This document shows, piece after piece, positions 12,009-22,276 of a stretch of 64,000 bases of DNA (position 1 is the stretch's first letter; each line of letters opens with the position of its first letter). Under the pieces are notes generated by a model that was not told the origin of the DNA, did no database searches, and saw nothing but the letters and a program-made list of their open reading frames with translations. Made by a program: the position numbers and the translations under genes. The stretch spans positions 42,150-106,149 of the forward strand of contig NZ_AUGZ01000019.1 of assembly GCF_000422925.1 (NCBI RefSeq), given 5' to 3'. Source of the stretch: Paludibacterium yongneupense DSM 18731 (GTDB lineage: Bacteria > Pseudomonadota > Gammaproteobacteria > Burkholderiales > Chromobacteriaceae).

Positions 12009-13775
12009 CTATTGAACGACGGCGAGCGCGGTTGGCAGGGCGCGCGCACGCACATACTGTCCTGGGGCGTCTTCCAGCGGCGGAAGATCCTTGTTGCCTA
12101 GCGTCTTGGGCGCGGCGATTTTTTTGCCGGACTGCGGGGCCAGCCACGCATCCCAGTCTTTCCACCAGCTGCCCGGGCGGCTCTCCGCCGCTTCCAGCCA
12201 TTCTTCCGCGTCGTCGATCAGCTCTTCGTTGACCCAGTAGTTGCGCTTGTCGCGGGTCACGGGATTGATCGAACCCGCGATATGCCCCGATGCGCCGAGC
12301 ACGAAGCGGCGCGAGGCGGCACCGGTCAGGTACTTGACGCCGGAATGCGCCGAAGTCCACAGCACGATGTGGTCTTCGCGCGCGGCGAAGACATACATCG
12401 GCTGCTCCAGTGTTCCCAGATCGATGGGCACGCCGCACAAGGTGATCGCGCCGGGATGTATCAGTGCGTTGTTCACGTAGTACTGACGCAGGAAGAAGGT
12501 GTGCATCGGCAACGGCAGGTCGACCGCGTCATTGTTCCAGTATAGAAGGTCGAACGGAGCCGGGGTCTTGCCGAGCAGGTAATTGTTGACGACGTAGTTC
12601 CAGACCAGATCGTTGGCGCGCAGAGAGGCGAAGCTGCGGCCGATTTCCTTGCCGCTGACGATGCCCCCCTGTGCCATCTTCAGCTCGCGTGCCTCGATGA
12701 CCTTCTCGTCGATATAGACCTTGATCTCGCCCGGTTCGGTATGATCGAGCAGCGATGTCATATAGGTGGCCGAGTCGACCCACTTCTGGCCGCGAGCCTT
12801 CATCACGCACAGCGCGGTGGCGAGGATGATGCCGCCGATGCAGAAGCCCAGCGCATTCATGCTCGGCTGGCGGGTGATCGTGCGCACCGCCTCGGCGGCG
12901 GCCACCACGCCGCGTTCGATATAGTCATCCCAGGTGTAGTGCTTGATTTCCGGGACCGCGGAGCGCCAGCTGACCAGGAAAACGCGGTAGCCCTGGGCCA
13001 CGAAATGGCGAACCATCGAGTTATCGGGCTGCAGATCCATCAAATAGTATTTGTTGATGCAGGGCGGAACGATCAGCAGCGGTTTTTCGTAGACCTTGTC
13101 GGTGGTGGGGGTGTACTGCAGCAGTTCGATCAGCTCGTTGCGGAAAACCACCTTGCCCGGGGTGCAGGCGATATTGCGCCCGATCTCGAACTGGCTTTCG
13201 TCGGACATCGAGATATGCCCCTTCTGGATGTCTTCAAGCATGTTTTTCATGCCTTCGACCAGGCTCTCGCCCTTGGTCTCGATTGCGCGCTTGACCACCT
13301 CCGGGTTGGTGAGCATGAAATTGCTGGGCGCCATGGCGTCGACATACTGCTTGGTGATGAAGGCGAGGCGGTCCTTGCTTTCTCCTTCAAGCTGCGCCTG
13401 GTCGACCAGTTCGGTCATCCATTTCGCAGTCTGCAGATAGCTTTGGCGCAGGAAGCTGTAGAACGGGTGATTGCTCCATTCCGGCGCGGCGAAGCGCTTG
13501 TCCTTGTCGGCGGGGGCCGGCACGGCGCTCGCTTCGCCCTGACCGAGGAACTGCATCCACAGATCGACCTGGCGCTGGTAGAGGCTGCTCTGCATGGCCA
13601 AGAACTGGTTGGCCCCCGTAAACATCTGCGCCCAGGCGCCGGCGATCGGGTTGTCCTGTCCTTCTTGCGGCGCGACGGACGTCAGCGTGGCGACGAACTG
13701 CTGCATCCATTTCTGGTTGGTTTCAGACAGTTCGGCGAAGAACTTTTCCAGGGAAGCGGGGGTGTCCTGACTCAA
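12009..13775 (-). CDS. phaC: Class I poly(3-hydroxyalkanoate) synthase PhaC
   Basis: This encodes about 588 aa. The synthase box is GFCIGG, with the catalytic Cys replacing the lipase Ser. The Asp lies in [10 protein letters not shown] and the His in [12 protein letters not shown], in the expected order. [14 protein letters not shown] and [16 protein letters not shown] are class I hallmarks. It polymerises 3-hydroxyacyl-CoA on the granule surface. Start choice is open: TTG 13775 ([12 protein letters not shown]) follows GAAGGAG at ideal spacing, while ATG 13796 and GTG 13829 lack a ribosome site. It is first in a phaC-phaA order and divergent from the FAH gene. Confidence 0.93.
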   Translation of the reverse strand: MSQDTPASLEKFFAELSETNQKWMQQFVATLTSVAPQEGQDNPIAGAWAQMFTGANQFLAMQSSLYQRQVDLWMQFLGQGEASAVPAPADKDKRFAAPEWSNHPFYSFLRQSYLQTAKWMTELVDQAQLEGESKDRLAFITKQYVDAMAPSNFMLTNPEVVKRAIETKGESLVEGMKNMLEDIQKGHISMSDESQFEIGRNIACTPGKVVFRNELIELLQYTPTTDKVYEKPLLIVPPCINKYYLMDLQPDNSMVRHFVAQGYRVFLVSWRSAVPEIKHYTWDDYIERGVVAAAEAVRTITRQPSMNALGFCIGGIILATALCVMKARGQKWVDSATYMTSLLDHTEPGEIKVYIDEKVIEARELKMAQGGIVSGKEIGRSFASLRANDLVWNYVVNNYLLGKTPAPFDLLYWNNDAVDLPLPMHTFFLRQYYVNNALIHPGAITLCGVPIDLGTLEQPMYVFAAREDHIVLWTSAHSGVKYLTGAASRRFVLGASGHIAGSINPVTRDKRNYWVNEELIDDAEEWLEAAESRPGSWWKDWDAWLAPQSGKKIAAPKTLGNKDLPPLEDAPGQYVRARALPTALAVVQ

Positions 13776-13953
13776 AATCGTCTCCTTCTGCAGCATTGAC
13801 CGGGAGGTTCCCCGGAGCGGTCGTGTCACTCAAACTTTACCAGTAGTTTATGACGTGTGCACGTGAGATGTGTCTTGCTCAGGACATTTTTTTGCGATGC
13901 GGCGATGGCGGGCGGATGGCGCTGATTCGAGTCAAAAGAGGCACTCAATTTGG

Positions 13954-13982
13954 TTCATTCATTCAATAAAATTTGTCATAAT
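13954..13982 (+). promoter_or_regulatory. Candidate sigma-70 promoter for the FAH-hslR genes
   Basis: TTCATT, 17 bases, then CATAAT lie in a distinctly AT-rich patch 26 bases before the ATG at 14008. A TTCATTCATTC direct repeat overlaps the -35 box. The region is shared with the phaC upstream area on the other strand. Confidence 0.45.
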
Positions 13983-14007
13983 GAGTGGCTAAACCAAGGA
14001 GAGTGAC

Positions 14008-14655
14008 ATGACGCATGTGCGCATCGCCGGGCGCGATACACGGGTTTCCAGCATCTATTGCATAGGCCGGAACTACGCCGCGCATGCCGCCGAAATGGGT
14101 AGCCGCGTCGAAGCGCACCCTATGGTTTTCCTCAAGCCCGTGACGGCCTTGCTTGCCCCCGGCAAGGCAAGCCTGCCGTCCTTTTCCTCCGACGTACACC
14201 ACGAAGCCGAGCTGGTGGTCCTGATCGGCAAGGGCGGGGTCGATATTCCTGCGTCGTCTGCCCTTGAACATGTGGCGGGCTACGGTATCGGCGTCGATCT
14301 GACCGCTCGCGACGTGCAGGCCGAGTTGAAGAAGAAGGGGCATCCGTGGGCGCTGGCCAAGGGCTTTCGCGGGTCGGCCTGGTTGTCGGAGATGGTTCCG
14401 GCCGCCTCCGTGTCCGACCTGGCCGCGCTAGAGTTCAATCTGGACGTCAATGGCGTACGCCGCCAGCATGGCGTCGTACGCGACATGGTGTTCCCGGTCC
14501 CTGAGCTGATCGCCTACATCTCGTCGGTATATGGCCTGGCGGACGGCGATCTGATTTATAGCGGGACACCCGAAGGCGTGGGAGCGTTGCACCTCGGCGA
14601 TCGCGTCGATCTCGAACTGGCAGGCCTGGTGAGCGCCAGCTGGAGCATCGAGTAA
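14008..14655 (+). CDS. Fumarylacetoacetate hydrolase (FAH) family protein, acylpyruvase-like
   Basis: This encodes 215 aa, the short single-domain FAH form (YcgM/FAHD1 size). The ATG follows AAGGAGAG. Visible family motifs are YCIGRNYAAHAAEMG, PMVFLKP, the metal-binding HHEAELVVLIG (HxE/E), GYGIGVDLTARDVQ, KGFRGSAWLSEM, and IYSGTPEGVG near the end. Such enzymes hydrolyse or decarboxylate acylpyruvates or oxaloacetate with Mg2+; the exact substrate cannot be read here. The stop overlaps the hslR start by one base (TAATG), so the two genes are coupled. Confidence 0.88.
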   Translation: MTHVRIAGRDTRVSSIYCIGRNYAAHAAEMGSRVEAHPMVFLKPVTALLAPGKASLPSFSSDVHHEAELVVLIGKGGVDIPASSALEHVAGYGIGVDLTARDVQAELKKKGHPWALAKGFRGSAWLSEMVPAASVSDLAALEFNLDVNGVRRQHGVVRDMVFPVPELIAYISSVYGLADGDLIYSGTPEGVGALHLGDRVDLELAGLVSASWSIE

Positions 14656-15059
14656 TGGCGCAGGCAAATGAGCAGGATGACGACCGGGTTCGCCTCGACA
14701 AGTGGTTGTGGGCGGCCCGCTTTTTCAAGACCCGGCAGCTCGCGCACGAGGCACTTGACCTCGGGCGGGTACTGGTCAATGGCGAACGTGCCAAATCGTC
14801 CCGCCTGGCGCGCGTGGGCGATGCCTTGTTGCTCCGTATCAATCAGCTCGAATACCACATCGAAGTTCGCGTCTTGTCCGGCCAGCGGCGCCCAGCGGTC
14901 GAGGCACGGACCTTGTATTCGGAGGGGGCGGAGTCGGTGGCCGCCCGTGAGGCGAAGCAGGCCTTGCTGAGCGCCGGACGGGCCAGCTTCCCGCATGGTG
15001 ACGGTCGTCCGACGAAGAAGGCGCGACGCGAGATACAGCGCTTGAAAAGCACGTACTGA
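14655..15059 (+). CDS. hslR: Heat-shock protein 15, S4-domain ribosome-rescue factor
   Basis: This encodes 134 aa, the usual size of Hsp15. It opens with RLDKWLWAARFFKTRQLA, the S4 RNA-binding domain, and GRVLVNGERAKSSR follows. The C-terminus is basic with GRPTKKARREIQRL. Hsp15 binds free 50S subunits that still carry nascent-chain tRNA after heat shock (family knowledge). It is translationally coupled to the preceding FAH gene. Highly confident. Confidence 0.92.
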   Translation: MAQANEQDDDRVRLDKWLWAARFFKTRQLAHEALDLGRVLVNGERAKSSRLARVGDALLLRINQLEYHIEVRVLSGQRRPAVEARTLYSEGAESVAAREAKQALLSAGRASFPHGDGRPTKKARREIQRLKSTY

Positions 15060-15124
15060 TTTCGCCGTCTCCCGGGGCAGCGGGACTCCGGGCGTTTTGT
15101 TCCGTATTTCACCGGATCATTGCC

Positions 15125-16285
15125 ATGCCGCTTTATTCCCCGCTGCGGGCGTTCGCCGCTTTCTATTTTTGCTACTTTGCCTACAACGGCCTGTTCGGGC
15201 CGTTCTGGGGGCTGTACCTGGATTCCCTGGCGTTCGACCCGTGGCAGATTTCGGTCCTGATCGCGCTGTCGACGCTGGCTCGCATTGTCGCGCCCGGGCT
15301 GTGGGGCTGGCTGGCTGACCGTCAGGGCCGGCGGCGCCCCATCATTATCTCGACCTCCCTGCTGGCACTGCTGGTTTTCGCTGTGCTCTGCATGCATGGC
15401 AAGACCTTCGGCTGGCTCTTCGTCTGCCTGGCCTTGCTGCATCTGTTCTGGACGGCATCCTTGCCGCTGGTCGAGGCCAGTACCGCACATCTGACCCGCG
15501 CGCAGCCGGGGCGCTACAGCCGGGTGCGGGTCTGGGGGTCGATCGGTTACATGATCGTTGCCATCGGTGGCGGTTATGTCATGCAATGGCTGGGTATCGC
15601 CAGCATGCCCTGGCTGGTGCTGGCCTTGCTGGGGATGATTTTCGTCGTCTCCTGTACGGTACCCGAGGTCCCGATAACGCACACCCTGCGCTCGGTGGTG
15701 CGCTTCGGGGATACCCTGCGCCGCGGGCCGGTGCTGGTCTTGTTTCTCTGCTGTTTTCTGATGGCGTTCGCCTTCGGGCCCTACTACACCTTTTATTCGA
15801 TAGGACTCAAGCAGGCCGGCTATTCCAGCAGCGTGATCGGCTGGCTGTGGGCGGTCGGCGTGCTTAGCGAAATCGCCGTTTTCTGGTTTATGCCGCGCAT
15901 CATGCGACGCTTCAGCCTCGAACGGTTGATGCTGGCCTCGCTGCTCGGCGGCGTGGCGCGCTTCGGTCTGATCGCGTTCGATATCGGCAATCCGGTCCTG
16001 GCCGTGCTGTCGCAGTCCTTGCATGCCCTTTGTTTTGCCGTTCATCACGCCGCCTCGATCGGGCTTATTCATCGTTTCTTCGCACCGCAGCATCAGGCGC
16101 GGGCGCAGGGGGTGTACATCATCGCCTCCTTCGGCGTCGGGGGCAGCGCCGGGGGTTTGCTGGCGGGGGCGTTGTGGCCGCACGGCGGCGTCGTGCTGAC
16201 CTTTGGCCTTTCGGCTTGCGCCGTACTCATCGGTGCCGCGGTCTGTCTCAAGGGCTTGCGGCCGCTGCCGGCGGTTGCGAATTGA
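15125..16285 (+). CDS. MFS transporter of the HcaT/3-phenylpropionate permease type
   Basis: This encodes 386 aa with twelve hydrophobic segments. The N-terminus (FAAFYFCYFAYNGLFGPFWGLYL) and the loop GLWGWLADRQGRRR between helices 2 and 3 fit the MFS_1-like (LacY/HcaT-type) family. YSRVRVWGSIGYM in the middle is also typical of HcaT. It is an inner-membrane proton symporter by family; the substrate is uncertain and no aromatic-acid catabolic genes adjoin. No clear ribosome site precedes ATG 15125. It ends 250 bases before leuC. Confidence 0.8.
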   Translation: MPLYSPLRAFAAFYFCYFAYNGLFGPFWGLYLDSLAFDPWQISVLIALSTLARIVAPGLWGWLADRQGRRRPIIISTSLLALLVFAVLCMHGKTFGWLFVCLALLHLFWTASLPLVEASTAHLTRAQPGRYSRVRVWGSIGYMIVAIGGGYVMQWLGIASMPWLVLALLGMIFVVSCTVPEVPITHTLRSVVRFGDTLRRGPVLVLFLCCFLMAFAFGPYYTFYSIGLKQAGYSSSVIGWLWAVGVLSEIAVFWFMPRIMRRFSLERLMLASLLGGVARFGLIAFDIGNPVLAVLSQSLHALCFAVHHAASIGLIHRFFAPQHQARAQGVYIIASFGVGGSAGGLLAGALWPHGGVVLTFGLSACAVLIGAAVCLKGLRPLPAVAN

Positions 16286-16314
16286 AATTCCGGGCCCGTT
16301 GGCGGCGGCTGATC

Positions 16315-16348
16315 GGACAGGTCGTCCGATATTTCGGACAGGCTGTCC
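16315..16348 (+). promoter_or_regulatory. Tandem palindromic sites upstream of leuC, possible operator
   Basis: GGACAGGTCGTCC (16315-16327) and GGACAGGCTGTCC (16336-16348) share eight leading bases and lie 21 bases apart, two helical turns. The second is a perfect palindrome around its central base. They lie about 190 bases before leuC and 30 bases after the MFS stop. A regulator site is one reading; a non-canonical terminator of the MFS gene is another. Confidence 0.35.
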
Positions 16349-16536
16349 AAAACGCTACGCGCCTTGCGGGGCATGGCTTCCGGCCTGGTGTGCGCTGCGC
16401 AATGCCGGGCTTGTACGAGCGCGGGACGCTATGCAAGAATGGTTCGGAGATCATCGTCGAACGGGTTCCCCGAATTGTCGATTCCGGCCACGGACGACGT
16501 CGTGTTTCCCGGTCATGAACAGGTAGACAAAGAGAT

Positions 16537-17943
16537 ATGAGCGCACAAACACTATACGACAAGCTCTGGTCCAGCCATGTGGTGCATGAAGGAAGCGACG
16601 GCACCGTCTTGCTCTACATCGACCGCCATCTGGTGCATGAAGTGACCAGCCCGCAGGCCTACGAAGGCTTGAAACTCGCCGGACGAACGCCCTGGCGCAG
16701 CGACTCGGTGGTGGCGACCGCCGACCATAACACCCCGACCGATCACTGGGAACGGGGCATCGTCGATCCGGTTTCGCGCCAGCAGGTCGAAACGCTGGAC
16801 GCCAATATCGCCCACTTTGGCGCGCGCGCCTATTTTCCCTTCCGCGATGCGGCGCAGGGCATCGTGCATGTGATGGGACCGGAGCAGGGCGCGACTCTGC
16901 CCGGCATGACGGTGGTGTGCGGCGACAGCCATACTTCGACCCACGGCGCCTTTGGCGCGCTGGCTTTCGGTATCGGCACCTCCGAAGTCGAACACGTGCT
17001 GGCGACGCAATGCCTGGTGGCCAAGAAAGCCCGGAACATGCGCGTCTGCGTCACGGGCGAACTTGCTGCCGGCGTGACCGCCAAGGATGTTGCGCTGGCC
17101 GTCATCGGGCGCATCGGGACCGCAGGCGGCACCGGTTACACGATTGAATTCGCCGGCAGCGCCATTCGCGGCCTGTCCATGGAAGGGCGCATGACGCTCT
17201 GCAATATGGCGATCGAGGCGGGCGCGCGCGCCGGTCTTGTCGCCGTCGACCAGAAAACCATCGATTACGTCGCGGGGCGTCCGCTCGCACCGAAGGCGGA
17301 TGCCTGGGCGCGCGCGTCGGCCTACTGGGCGACTCTGGTTTCCGATCCCGATGCGCACTTCGACCACGAAGTCGTGCTCGACGGTGCCGAAATCGAGCCG
17401 CAAGTGACCTGGGGCACCTCGCCGGAAATGGTGTTGCCCATCGGCGCCAAGGTGCCGGACCCCAGGGCCGAACCCGATGCCACCCGCAGGGCCGGCATAG
17501 AGCGCGCGCTCGCCTATATGGGGCTGGATGCCAATACTCCGCTTGCCGAGATTCCCGTCGACAAGGTCTTTATCGGTTCCTGTACCAATTCGCGCATCGA
17601 AGATCTGCGTGCCGCCGCCGCCGTCGTGCGCGGGCGTCGCAAGGCCGATTCGGTGACGCAGGTGCTGGTGGTCCCGGGCTCCGGCCTGGTCAAGGCCCAG
17701 GCCGAGGCGGAAGGGCTGGACCGGATCTTTCTCGCGGCGGGTTTCGAATGGCGCGAGCCGGGTTGCTCAATGTGTCTGGCCATGAATGCTGACCGGCTCG
17801 AGCCGGGCGAACGCTGCGCCTCGACATCCAACCGCAATTTCGAAGGGCGCCAAGGCCAGGGCGGTCGTACGCATCTGGTCAGTCCCGCCATGGCGACAGC
17901 CGCGGCGATTGCCGGGCATTTTGTCGATGTCCGCACTTTTTGA
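16537..17943 (+). CDS. leuC: 3-isopropylmalate dehydratase large subunit
   Basis: This encodes 468 aa. The [4Fe-4S] ligands are visible in FIGSCTNSR and in PGCSMC about 60 residues further on. [21 protein letters not shown] and [18 protein letters not shown] are family signatures. With LeuD it isomerises 2- to 3-isopropylmalate in leucine synthesis. It starts a leuC-leuD-leuB operon with 12- and 17-base gaps. leuA is not in the window. AAAGAG precedes the ATG. Confidence 0.97.
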   Translation: MSAQTLYDKLWSSHVVHEGSDGTVLLYIDRHLVHEVTSPQAYEGLKLAGRTPWRSDSVVATADHNTPTDHWERGIVDPVSRQQVETLDANIAHFGARAYFPFRDAAQGIVHVMGPEQGATLPGMTVVCGDSHTSTHGAFGALAFGIGTSEVEHVLATQCLVAKKARNMRVCVTGELAAGVTAKDVALAVIGRIGTAGGTGYTIEFAGSAIRGLSMEGRMTLCNMAIEAGARAGLVAVDQKTIDYVAGRPLAPKADAWARASAYWATLVSDPDAHFDHEVVLDGAEIEPQVTWGTSPEMVLPIGAKVPDPRAEPDATRRAGIERALAYMGLDANTPLAEIPVDKVFIGSCTNSRIEDLRAAAAVVRGRRKADSVTQVLVVPGSGLVKAQAEAEGLDRIFLAAGFEWREPGCSMCLAMNADRLEPGERCASTSNRNFEGRQGQGGRTHLVSPAMATAAAIAGHFVDVRTF

Positions 17944-17955
17944 AAGGCTGACCGC

Positions 17956-18594
17956 ATGAAAGCGTTCACGACTCTCGACGGGCTGGTATGCCCGCTCGAT
18001 CGCGCCAATGTCGATACCGACGCGATCATTCCCAAGCAATTCCTGAAATCGATCAAGCGTTCCGGTTTCGGCCCCAATCTGTTCGACGAATGGCGTTATC
18101 TGGATCACGGCGAGCCGGGAATGGATCCGTCCAGCCGCCGCCCCAATCCCGACTTCGTGCTTAACCAGCCGCGTTACCGCGGAGCGCAAGTCTTGCTCGG
18201 ACGAGAAAATTTCGGCTGCGGTTCCAGCCGCGAGCATGCGCCATGGGCACTCGAGGATTATGGCTTCCGCGTGGTGATTGCGCCGAGTTTCGCCGATATT
18301 TTCTTCAATAACTGCTACAAGAACGGCGTGCTGCCGATTGTCCTGGACGCCGCCGTCGTCGAGACCCTGTTTGCCGAGTGTTTCGCGCACGAGGGGTATA
18401 CGCTGCATGTCGATCTGGCCTTGCAGCGCGTGACCGCGCCGTCCGGCGCTTCGTGGGCATTCGATATCACCGGCCATCGCAAGGATTGTCTGCTCAAGGG
18501 ATTGGACGAGATCGGCCTGACTTTGCATCATGCCGACGCCATTCGGGCGTTCGAAGAGCGCCGTCGCATCGAACAACCGTGGCTGTTTGCCTGA
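17956..18594 (+). CDS. leuD: 3-isopropylmalate dehydratase small subunit
   Basis: This encodes 212 aa, the size of proteobacterial Leu[20 protein letters not shown] near the N-terminus and [18 protein letters not shown] with [14 protein letters not shown] are diagnostic. It is the swivelling subunit that completes the active site of LeuC. It is cotranscribed with leuC (12-base gap) and leuB (17-base gap). Confidence 0.97.
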   Translation: MKAFTTLDGLVCPLDRANVDTDAIIPKQFLKSIKRSGFGPNLFDEWRYLDHGEPGMDPSSRRPNPDFVLNQPRYRGAQVLLGRENFGCGSSREHAPWALEDYGFRVVIAPSFADIFFNNCYKNGVLPIVLDAAVVETLFAECFAHEGYTLHVDLALQRVTAPSGASWAFDITGHRKDCLLKGLDEIGLTLHHADAIRAFEERRRIEQPWLFA

Positions 18595-18611
18595 AATAAG
18601 GAAAAGAAGCA

Positions 18612-19676
18612 ATGAAAATCGCCGTATTGCCGGGTGACGGCATCGGGCCGGAAATCGTCGGCCAGACCTTGAGGGTTCTCGACGCCTTGCGCGCAGACGG
18701 GCTTCCCATCGAAATCGAGCAGGCTCCGCTGGGCGGCGCCGCTTACGATCAGTATGGCCAGCCTTATCCCGAGGCCACGCAGACCCTCGTCCGCGCGGCG
18801 GACGCCGTACTGCTCGGAGCCGTCGGCGGGCCGCAGTACGACCAGCTTGACCGGCCCCTGCGCCCCGAGCGCGGCTTGCTCGCGATCCGCAAGGACCTGG
18901 GGCTGTTTGCCAACCTGCGCCCGGCCGTGCTCTACCCCGAGCTGGCCGACGCCTCGACGCTGAAGCCGGAAGTGGTCTCCGGGTTGAACATCATGATCGT
19001 GCGCGAGCTGACCGGCGATATCTACTTCGGGCAACCGCGCGGAATATCGGTCAACGAACTCGGCGAGCGCGAAGCGTACAACACCATGCGCTACAGCGAG
19101 AGCGAAGTCCGTCGCATCGCACATGTGGCCTTCGCCATCGCCATGAAGCGCAATCGCCGCCTGTGTTCGGTCGACAAGGCCAATGTGCTGGAGACGACCG
19201 AGTTCTGGAAGGAAATCATGATCGATGTGGCGCGCGACTACCCCGAGGTGACGCTCAGCCACATGTATGTCGATAACGCGGCCATGCAGCTGGTGCGCAA
19301 TCCCAAGCAGTTCGACGTGATGGTGACCGGCAATATTTTCGGCGATATCCTGAGCGACGAGGCGTCGATGCTGACGGGGTCGATCGGCATGTTGCCTTCG
19401 GCTTCGCTCGACGAAAACAATAAGGGGTTGTACGAACCCAGCCACGGTTCGGCGCCCGATATCGCCGGCAAGGATTTGGCCAATCCGCTGGCGACCATCC
19501 TGTCGGCGGCGATGATGATGCGGTATACCTTCAATCGCGAAGACGCGGCGACGCGCATCGAAAACGCAGTGAAGCGCGTGCTGGCCGAAGGCTATCGCAC
19601 CGGCGACATCGCGCAGGCGGGCAGCCGGCGCGTGAGCTGCTCCGGCATGGGCGACGCCGTGGTGGCCGCGCTGTAG
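18612..19676 (+). CDS. leuB: 3-isopropylmalate dehydrogenase
   Basis: This encodes 354 aa. It starts [14 protein letters not shown], and has [25 protein letters not shown] and the metal/substrate motif [21 protein letters not shown] split over about 20 residues near residue 240. [12 protein letters not shown] marks the NAD+ site. It performs oxidative decarboxylation of 3-isopropylmalate. AAAAGAAG precedes the ATG. asd follows after 115 bases, probably under separate or read-through control. Confidence 0.97.
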   Translation: MKIAVLPGDGIGPEIVGQTLRVLDALRADGLPIEIEQAPLGGAAYDQYGQPYPEATQTLVRAADAVLLGAVGGPQYDQLDRPLRPERGLLAIRKDLGLFANLRPAVLYPELADASTLKPEVVSGLNIMIVRELTGDIYFGQPRGISVNELGEREAYNTMRYSESEVRRIAHVAFAIAMKRNRRLCSVDKANVLETTEFWKEIMIDVARDYPEVTLSHMYVDNAAMQLVRNPKQFDVMVTGNIFGDILSDEASMLTGSIGMLPSASLDENNKGLYEPSHGSAPDIAGKDLANPLATILSAAMMMRYTFNREDAATRIENAVKRVLAEGYRTGDIAQAGSRRVSCSGMGDAVVAAL

Positions 19677-19791
19677 CAAGGTCGTGGCAACCGGTTGCCG
19701 CCGCAAGGTGGCGTCCGGCATAACAACGGTCGCGGCGCCGCCTGGCGCCAGCGGCCCGATAATCGCAAGGTCTATTGAGGAAGGAATCAGA

Positions 19792-20904
19792 ATGAGAGTC
19801 GGATTCGTCGGATGGCGGGGCATGGTGGGTTCCGTGCTGATGCAGCGCATGCAGGAAGAGGGCGATTTCAGCCGGATCGCCGAACCGGTGTTCTTCACCA
19901 CCTCGAACGTCGGCGGTGCCGCGCCCGCCATAGGGAAGGCGGTGCCGCCGCTGAAAGATGCGCGCTCGATCGACGAACTGAAAACCATGGATGTGATCGT
20001 CACCTGTCAAGGCGGCGATTACACCGGCGACGTGTACCCGCGGCTGCGTGCGGCCGGCTGGAACGGCTATTGGGTCGATGCCGCGTCGACGCTGCGCATG
20101 GACGAGCGCGCGATCATCATCCTCGATCCGGTCAACCGCAATGTGATCGACGCGGGGCTGGCGGCAGGCGTCAAGGACTACATCGGCGGCAACTGCACGG
20201 TCTCGCTGATGCTGATGGCGCTGGGCGGCCTGTTTCAGAACGGCCTCGTCGAGTGGGTCACCTCGATGACCTACCAGGCAGCCAGCGGTGCCGGTGCGCA
20301 GAATATGCGTGAACTGATTTCCGGCATGGGAGCGATTCATGCCGCCGTGGCCGATCGCCTGGCCGATCCCGCATCCGCGATCCTGGATATCGACCGCGCC
20401 GTCGCCGATACCCAGCGTTCGGCGGCCTTTCCGACCGAGCATTTCGGCGTACCGCTCGCCGGTAGCCTGATTCCCTGGATCGACAAGGATCTCGGCAACG
20501 GGCAGTCGAAGGAAGAGTGGAAAGGCGGGGCGGAAACCAACAAGATTCTCGGTCGCGGCGCGAGCCCGATTCCGGTCGATGGGCTGTGCGTGCGCGTGGG
20601 GGCCATGCGCTGCCATAGCCAGGCGCTGACCATCAAGCTTGTGCGCGACATTCCGCTCGACGAGATCGAAGCCCTGCTGGCCGCTGCCAACCCATGGGCG
20701 CGCGTGGTGCCGAATACGCGCGAAGCCTCGATGCGCGAGCTGAGCCCGGCTGCCGTGACCGGGACGTTGACGACCCCGGTCGGACGTTTGCGCAAGCTGG
20801 CGATGGGTGGCGACTACCTGTCCGCTTTTACCGTCGGCGACCAGCTGCTGTGGGGGGCGGCCGAGCCCTTGCGGCGCATGCTGCAGATCCTGATCGAGCG
20901 CTGA
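19792..20904 (+). CDS. asd: Aspartate-semialdehyde dehydrogenase
   Basis: This encodes 370 aa, close to E. coli Asd (367). I chose ATG 19792 because GAGGAAGGA precedes it and the product then begins [18 protein letters not shown], the exact enteric-type start. The catalytic Cys is in [10 protein letters not shown], and [16 protein letters not shown] and the His in [14 protein letters not shown] are present. It reduces aspartyl phosphate to the semialdehyde for Lys, Thr, Met and DAP. A second homologue lies 227 bases downstream. Confidence 0.96.
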   Translation: MRVGFVGWRGMVGSVLMQRMQEEGDFSRIAEPVFFTTSNVGGAAPAIGKAVPPLKDARSIDELKTMDVIVTCQGGDYTGDVYPRLRAAGWNGYWVDAASTLRMDERAIIILDPVNRNVIDAGLAAGVKDYIGGNCTVSLMLMALGGLFQNGLVEWVTSMTYQAASGAGAQNMRELISGMGAIHAAVADRLADPASAILDIDRAVADTQRSAAFPTEHFGVPLAGSLIPWIDKDLGNGQSKEEWKGGAETNKILGRGASPIPVDGLCVRVGAMRCHSQALTIKLVRDIPLDEIEALLAAANPWARVVPNTREASMRELSPAAVTGTLTTPVGRLRKLAMGGDYLSAFTVGDQLLWGAAEPLRRMLQILIER

Positions 20905-21131
20905 AGGGCGCGCGACATCGGTTTTGCCGGCGTGAGGCTGCCGCGCGGGCTCGCAGCGAGGTAGAATGACGCCCGAACCTGCGTTCGGTGCGAAGATGGC
21001 TTTCAGGCATGCGCCGCGGGGCGCCATGGGTTTACCCCCTGGCGCCCCGCGGCGTTGTTGCCCCCGTTTGCCGCGGACCGGAGCAGGCGGGCCATTTGCC
21101 ATTGCAAGACTCTTTACTGGATTTACTATAT

Positions 21132-22151
21132 ATGTCGCAAACGATTCAGATCGCCGTAGTCGGTGCCACCGGACTGGTTGGCCGCTCTATCCTCGAACTG
21201 CTGGCCGAACGCCAGTTTCCCGCGTCGCGGGTATTTGCCGTCGATGTCGGCGACGTCGATGGGGAAACCGTGTCCTGCGGCAATCTGGAACTGGAAGTCC
21301 ATGCGCTCGACAGCTTCGCTTTCGATAACGTGGCCTTGGCCCTGTTTGCCGCCGGCAGTGACGCTGCGCGCCGCTATGTGCCCGATGCGCGGGCGGCGGG
21401 CGCGAGCGTCATCGATTTCAGTTCGGCGTTTCGCGAAGACGACGGCGTCCCGCTGGCCGTGAGCGGCATCGACGACGCCGCGCGCGCAGTCCTCGACGAC
21501 GCCTCGCTGCTGGCTACGCCCAATTGCACGGTCACGCCGCTGGCATTGGCGCTGAACGCCCTGTCTCCCAATGCACCGCAGCGGGTGACCGTGTCGACGT
21601 ATCAGTCGGTATCGGGCTCGGGGCAGGCGGCGATGGAGGAGTTGGCCAATCAGACCACCGCCCTGTTTGCGCAGCGCGAACTGGAACGCGAAGTCTATGC
21701 CAAACGCATTGCATTCAACGTGCTGCCGCGTATCGGCGCGCTGGATGCCGACGGCGTCAGCGAGGAAGAAGCCTCGGTGCGCGCCGAGTTGCGTCGCGTG
21801 CTCGGCTTGCCGGCGCTGCGGGTCGAAGCGACGTGTGTGCGCGTACCGGTTTTCTTTGGCCATGGCTGGTCGGTGAACGTCGAGCTCGACGCGGCGCTGG
21901 ACCCCGTGCGTGCGCGCCAGCTGTTTGCGGCAGGCGGATTGCATGTGGTGGATCTGCCCGAACGCGACGATGGCTATGCCACGCCGATGGAAGTGGCCGG
22001 CAACGATTCTGTCTGGGTCAGCCGTGTCCGCGTCGATGGAAATGTCGTCAGTTTCTGGCTGACGGCGGACAATGTCAGGGTCGGGGCGGCGCTCAATTGC
22101 GTGAAACTGGCAGAAACCTTGCTGCGTCAGGGGCGCTTGTCCACGAATTGA
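21132..22151 (+). CDS. Asd/USG-1 family protein, second aspartate-semialdehyde dehydrogenase homologue
   Basis: This encodes 339 aa from ATG 21132 (SQTIQIAVVGATGLVG); the open frame extends upstream to 20988 without coding character. The NADP-binding GATGLVG, the ATPNCTVTPLALAL segment with its Cys, TYQSVSGSGQAAMEEL, and a His in PVFFGHGWSV are all present, so the catalytic pair appears intact. This is the gene that sits between asd and fimV in many gamma- and betaproteobacteria. Whether it is an active ASADH or a paralogue with another role is not known. It is less similar to the first asd than to the B. subtilis-type branch. Confidence 0.85.
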   Translation: MSQTIQIAVVGATGLVGRSILELLAERQFPASRVFAVDVGDVDGETVSCGNLELEVHALDSFAFDNVALALFAAGSDAARRYVPDARAAGASVIDFSSAFREDDGVPLAVSGIDDAARAVLDDASLLATPNCTVTPLALALNALSPNAPQRVTVSTYQSVSGSGQAAMEELANQTTALFAQRELEREVYAKRIAFNVLPRIGALDADGVSEEEASVRAELRRVLGLPALRVEATCVRVPVFFGHGWSVNVELDAALDPVRARQLFAAGGLHVVDLPERDDGYATPMEVAGNDSVWVSRVRVDGNVVSFWLTADNVRVGAALNCVKLAETLLRQGRLSTN

Positions 22152-22276
22152 ATCAGCCTACGGGCGCGGGGAAAAGTGCGCCGTACGTGCCTGGAGCGAG
22201 GCACGGTCTGGCTTATCGGGCCATTTACGCCTAATATCCGGGTATTTACAGCTAAACGTTTTGCTCCTGAGGGTGG

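Noticed and set aside
14843..16183. A 446-codon minus-strand frame opposite hslR and the MFS gene
   Set aside because: His/Pro/Gln-rich shadow translation spanning two real plus-strand genes.
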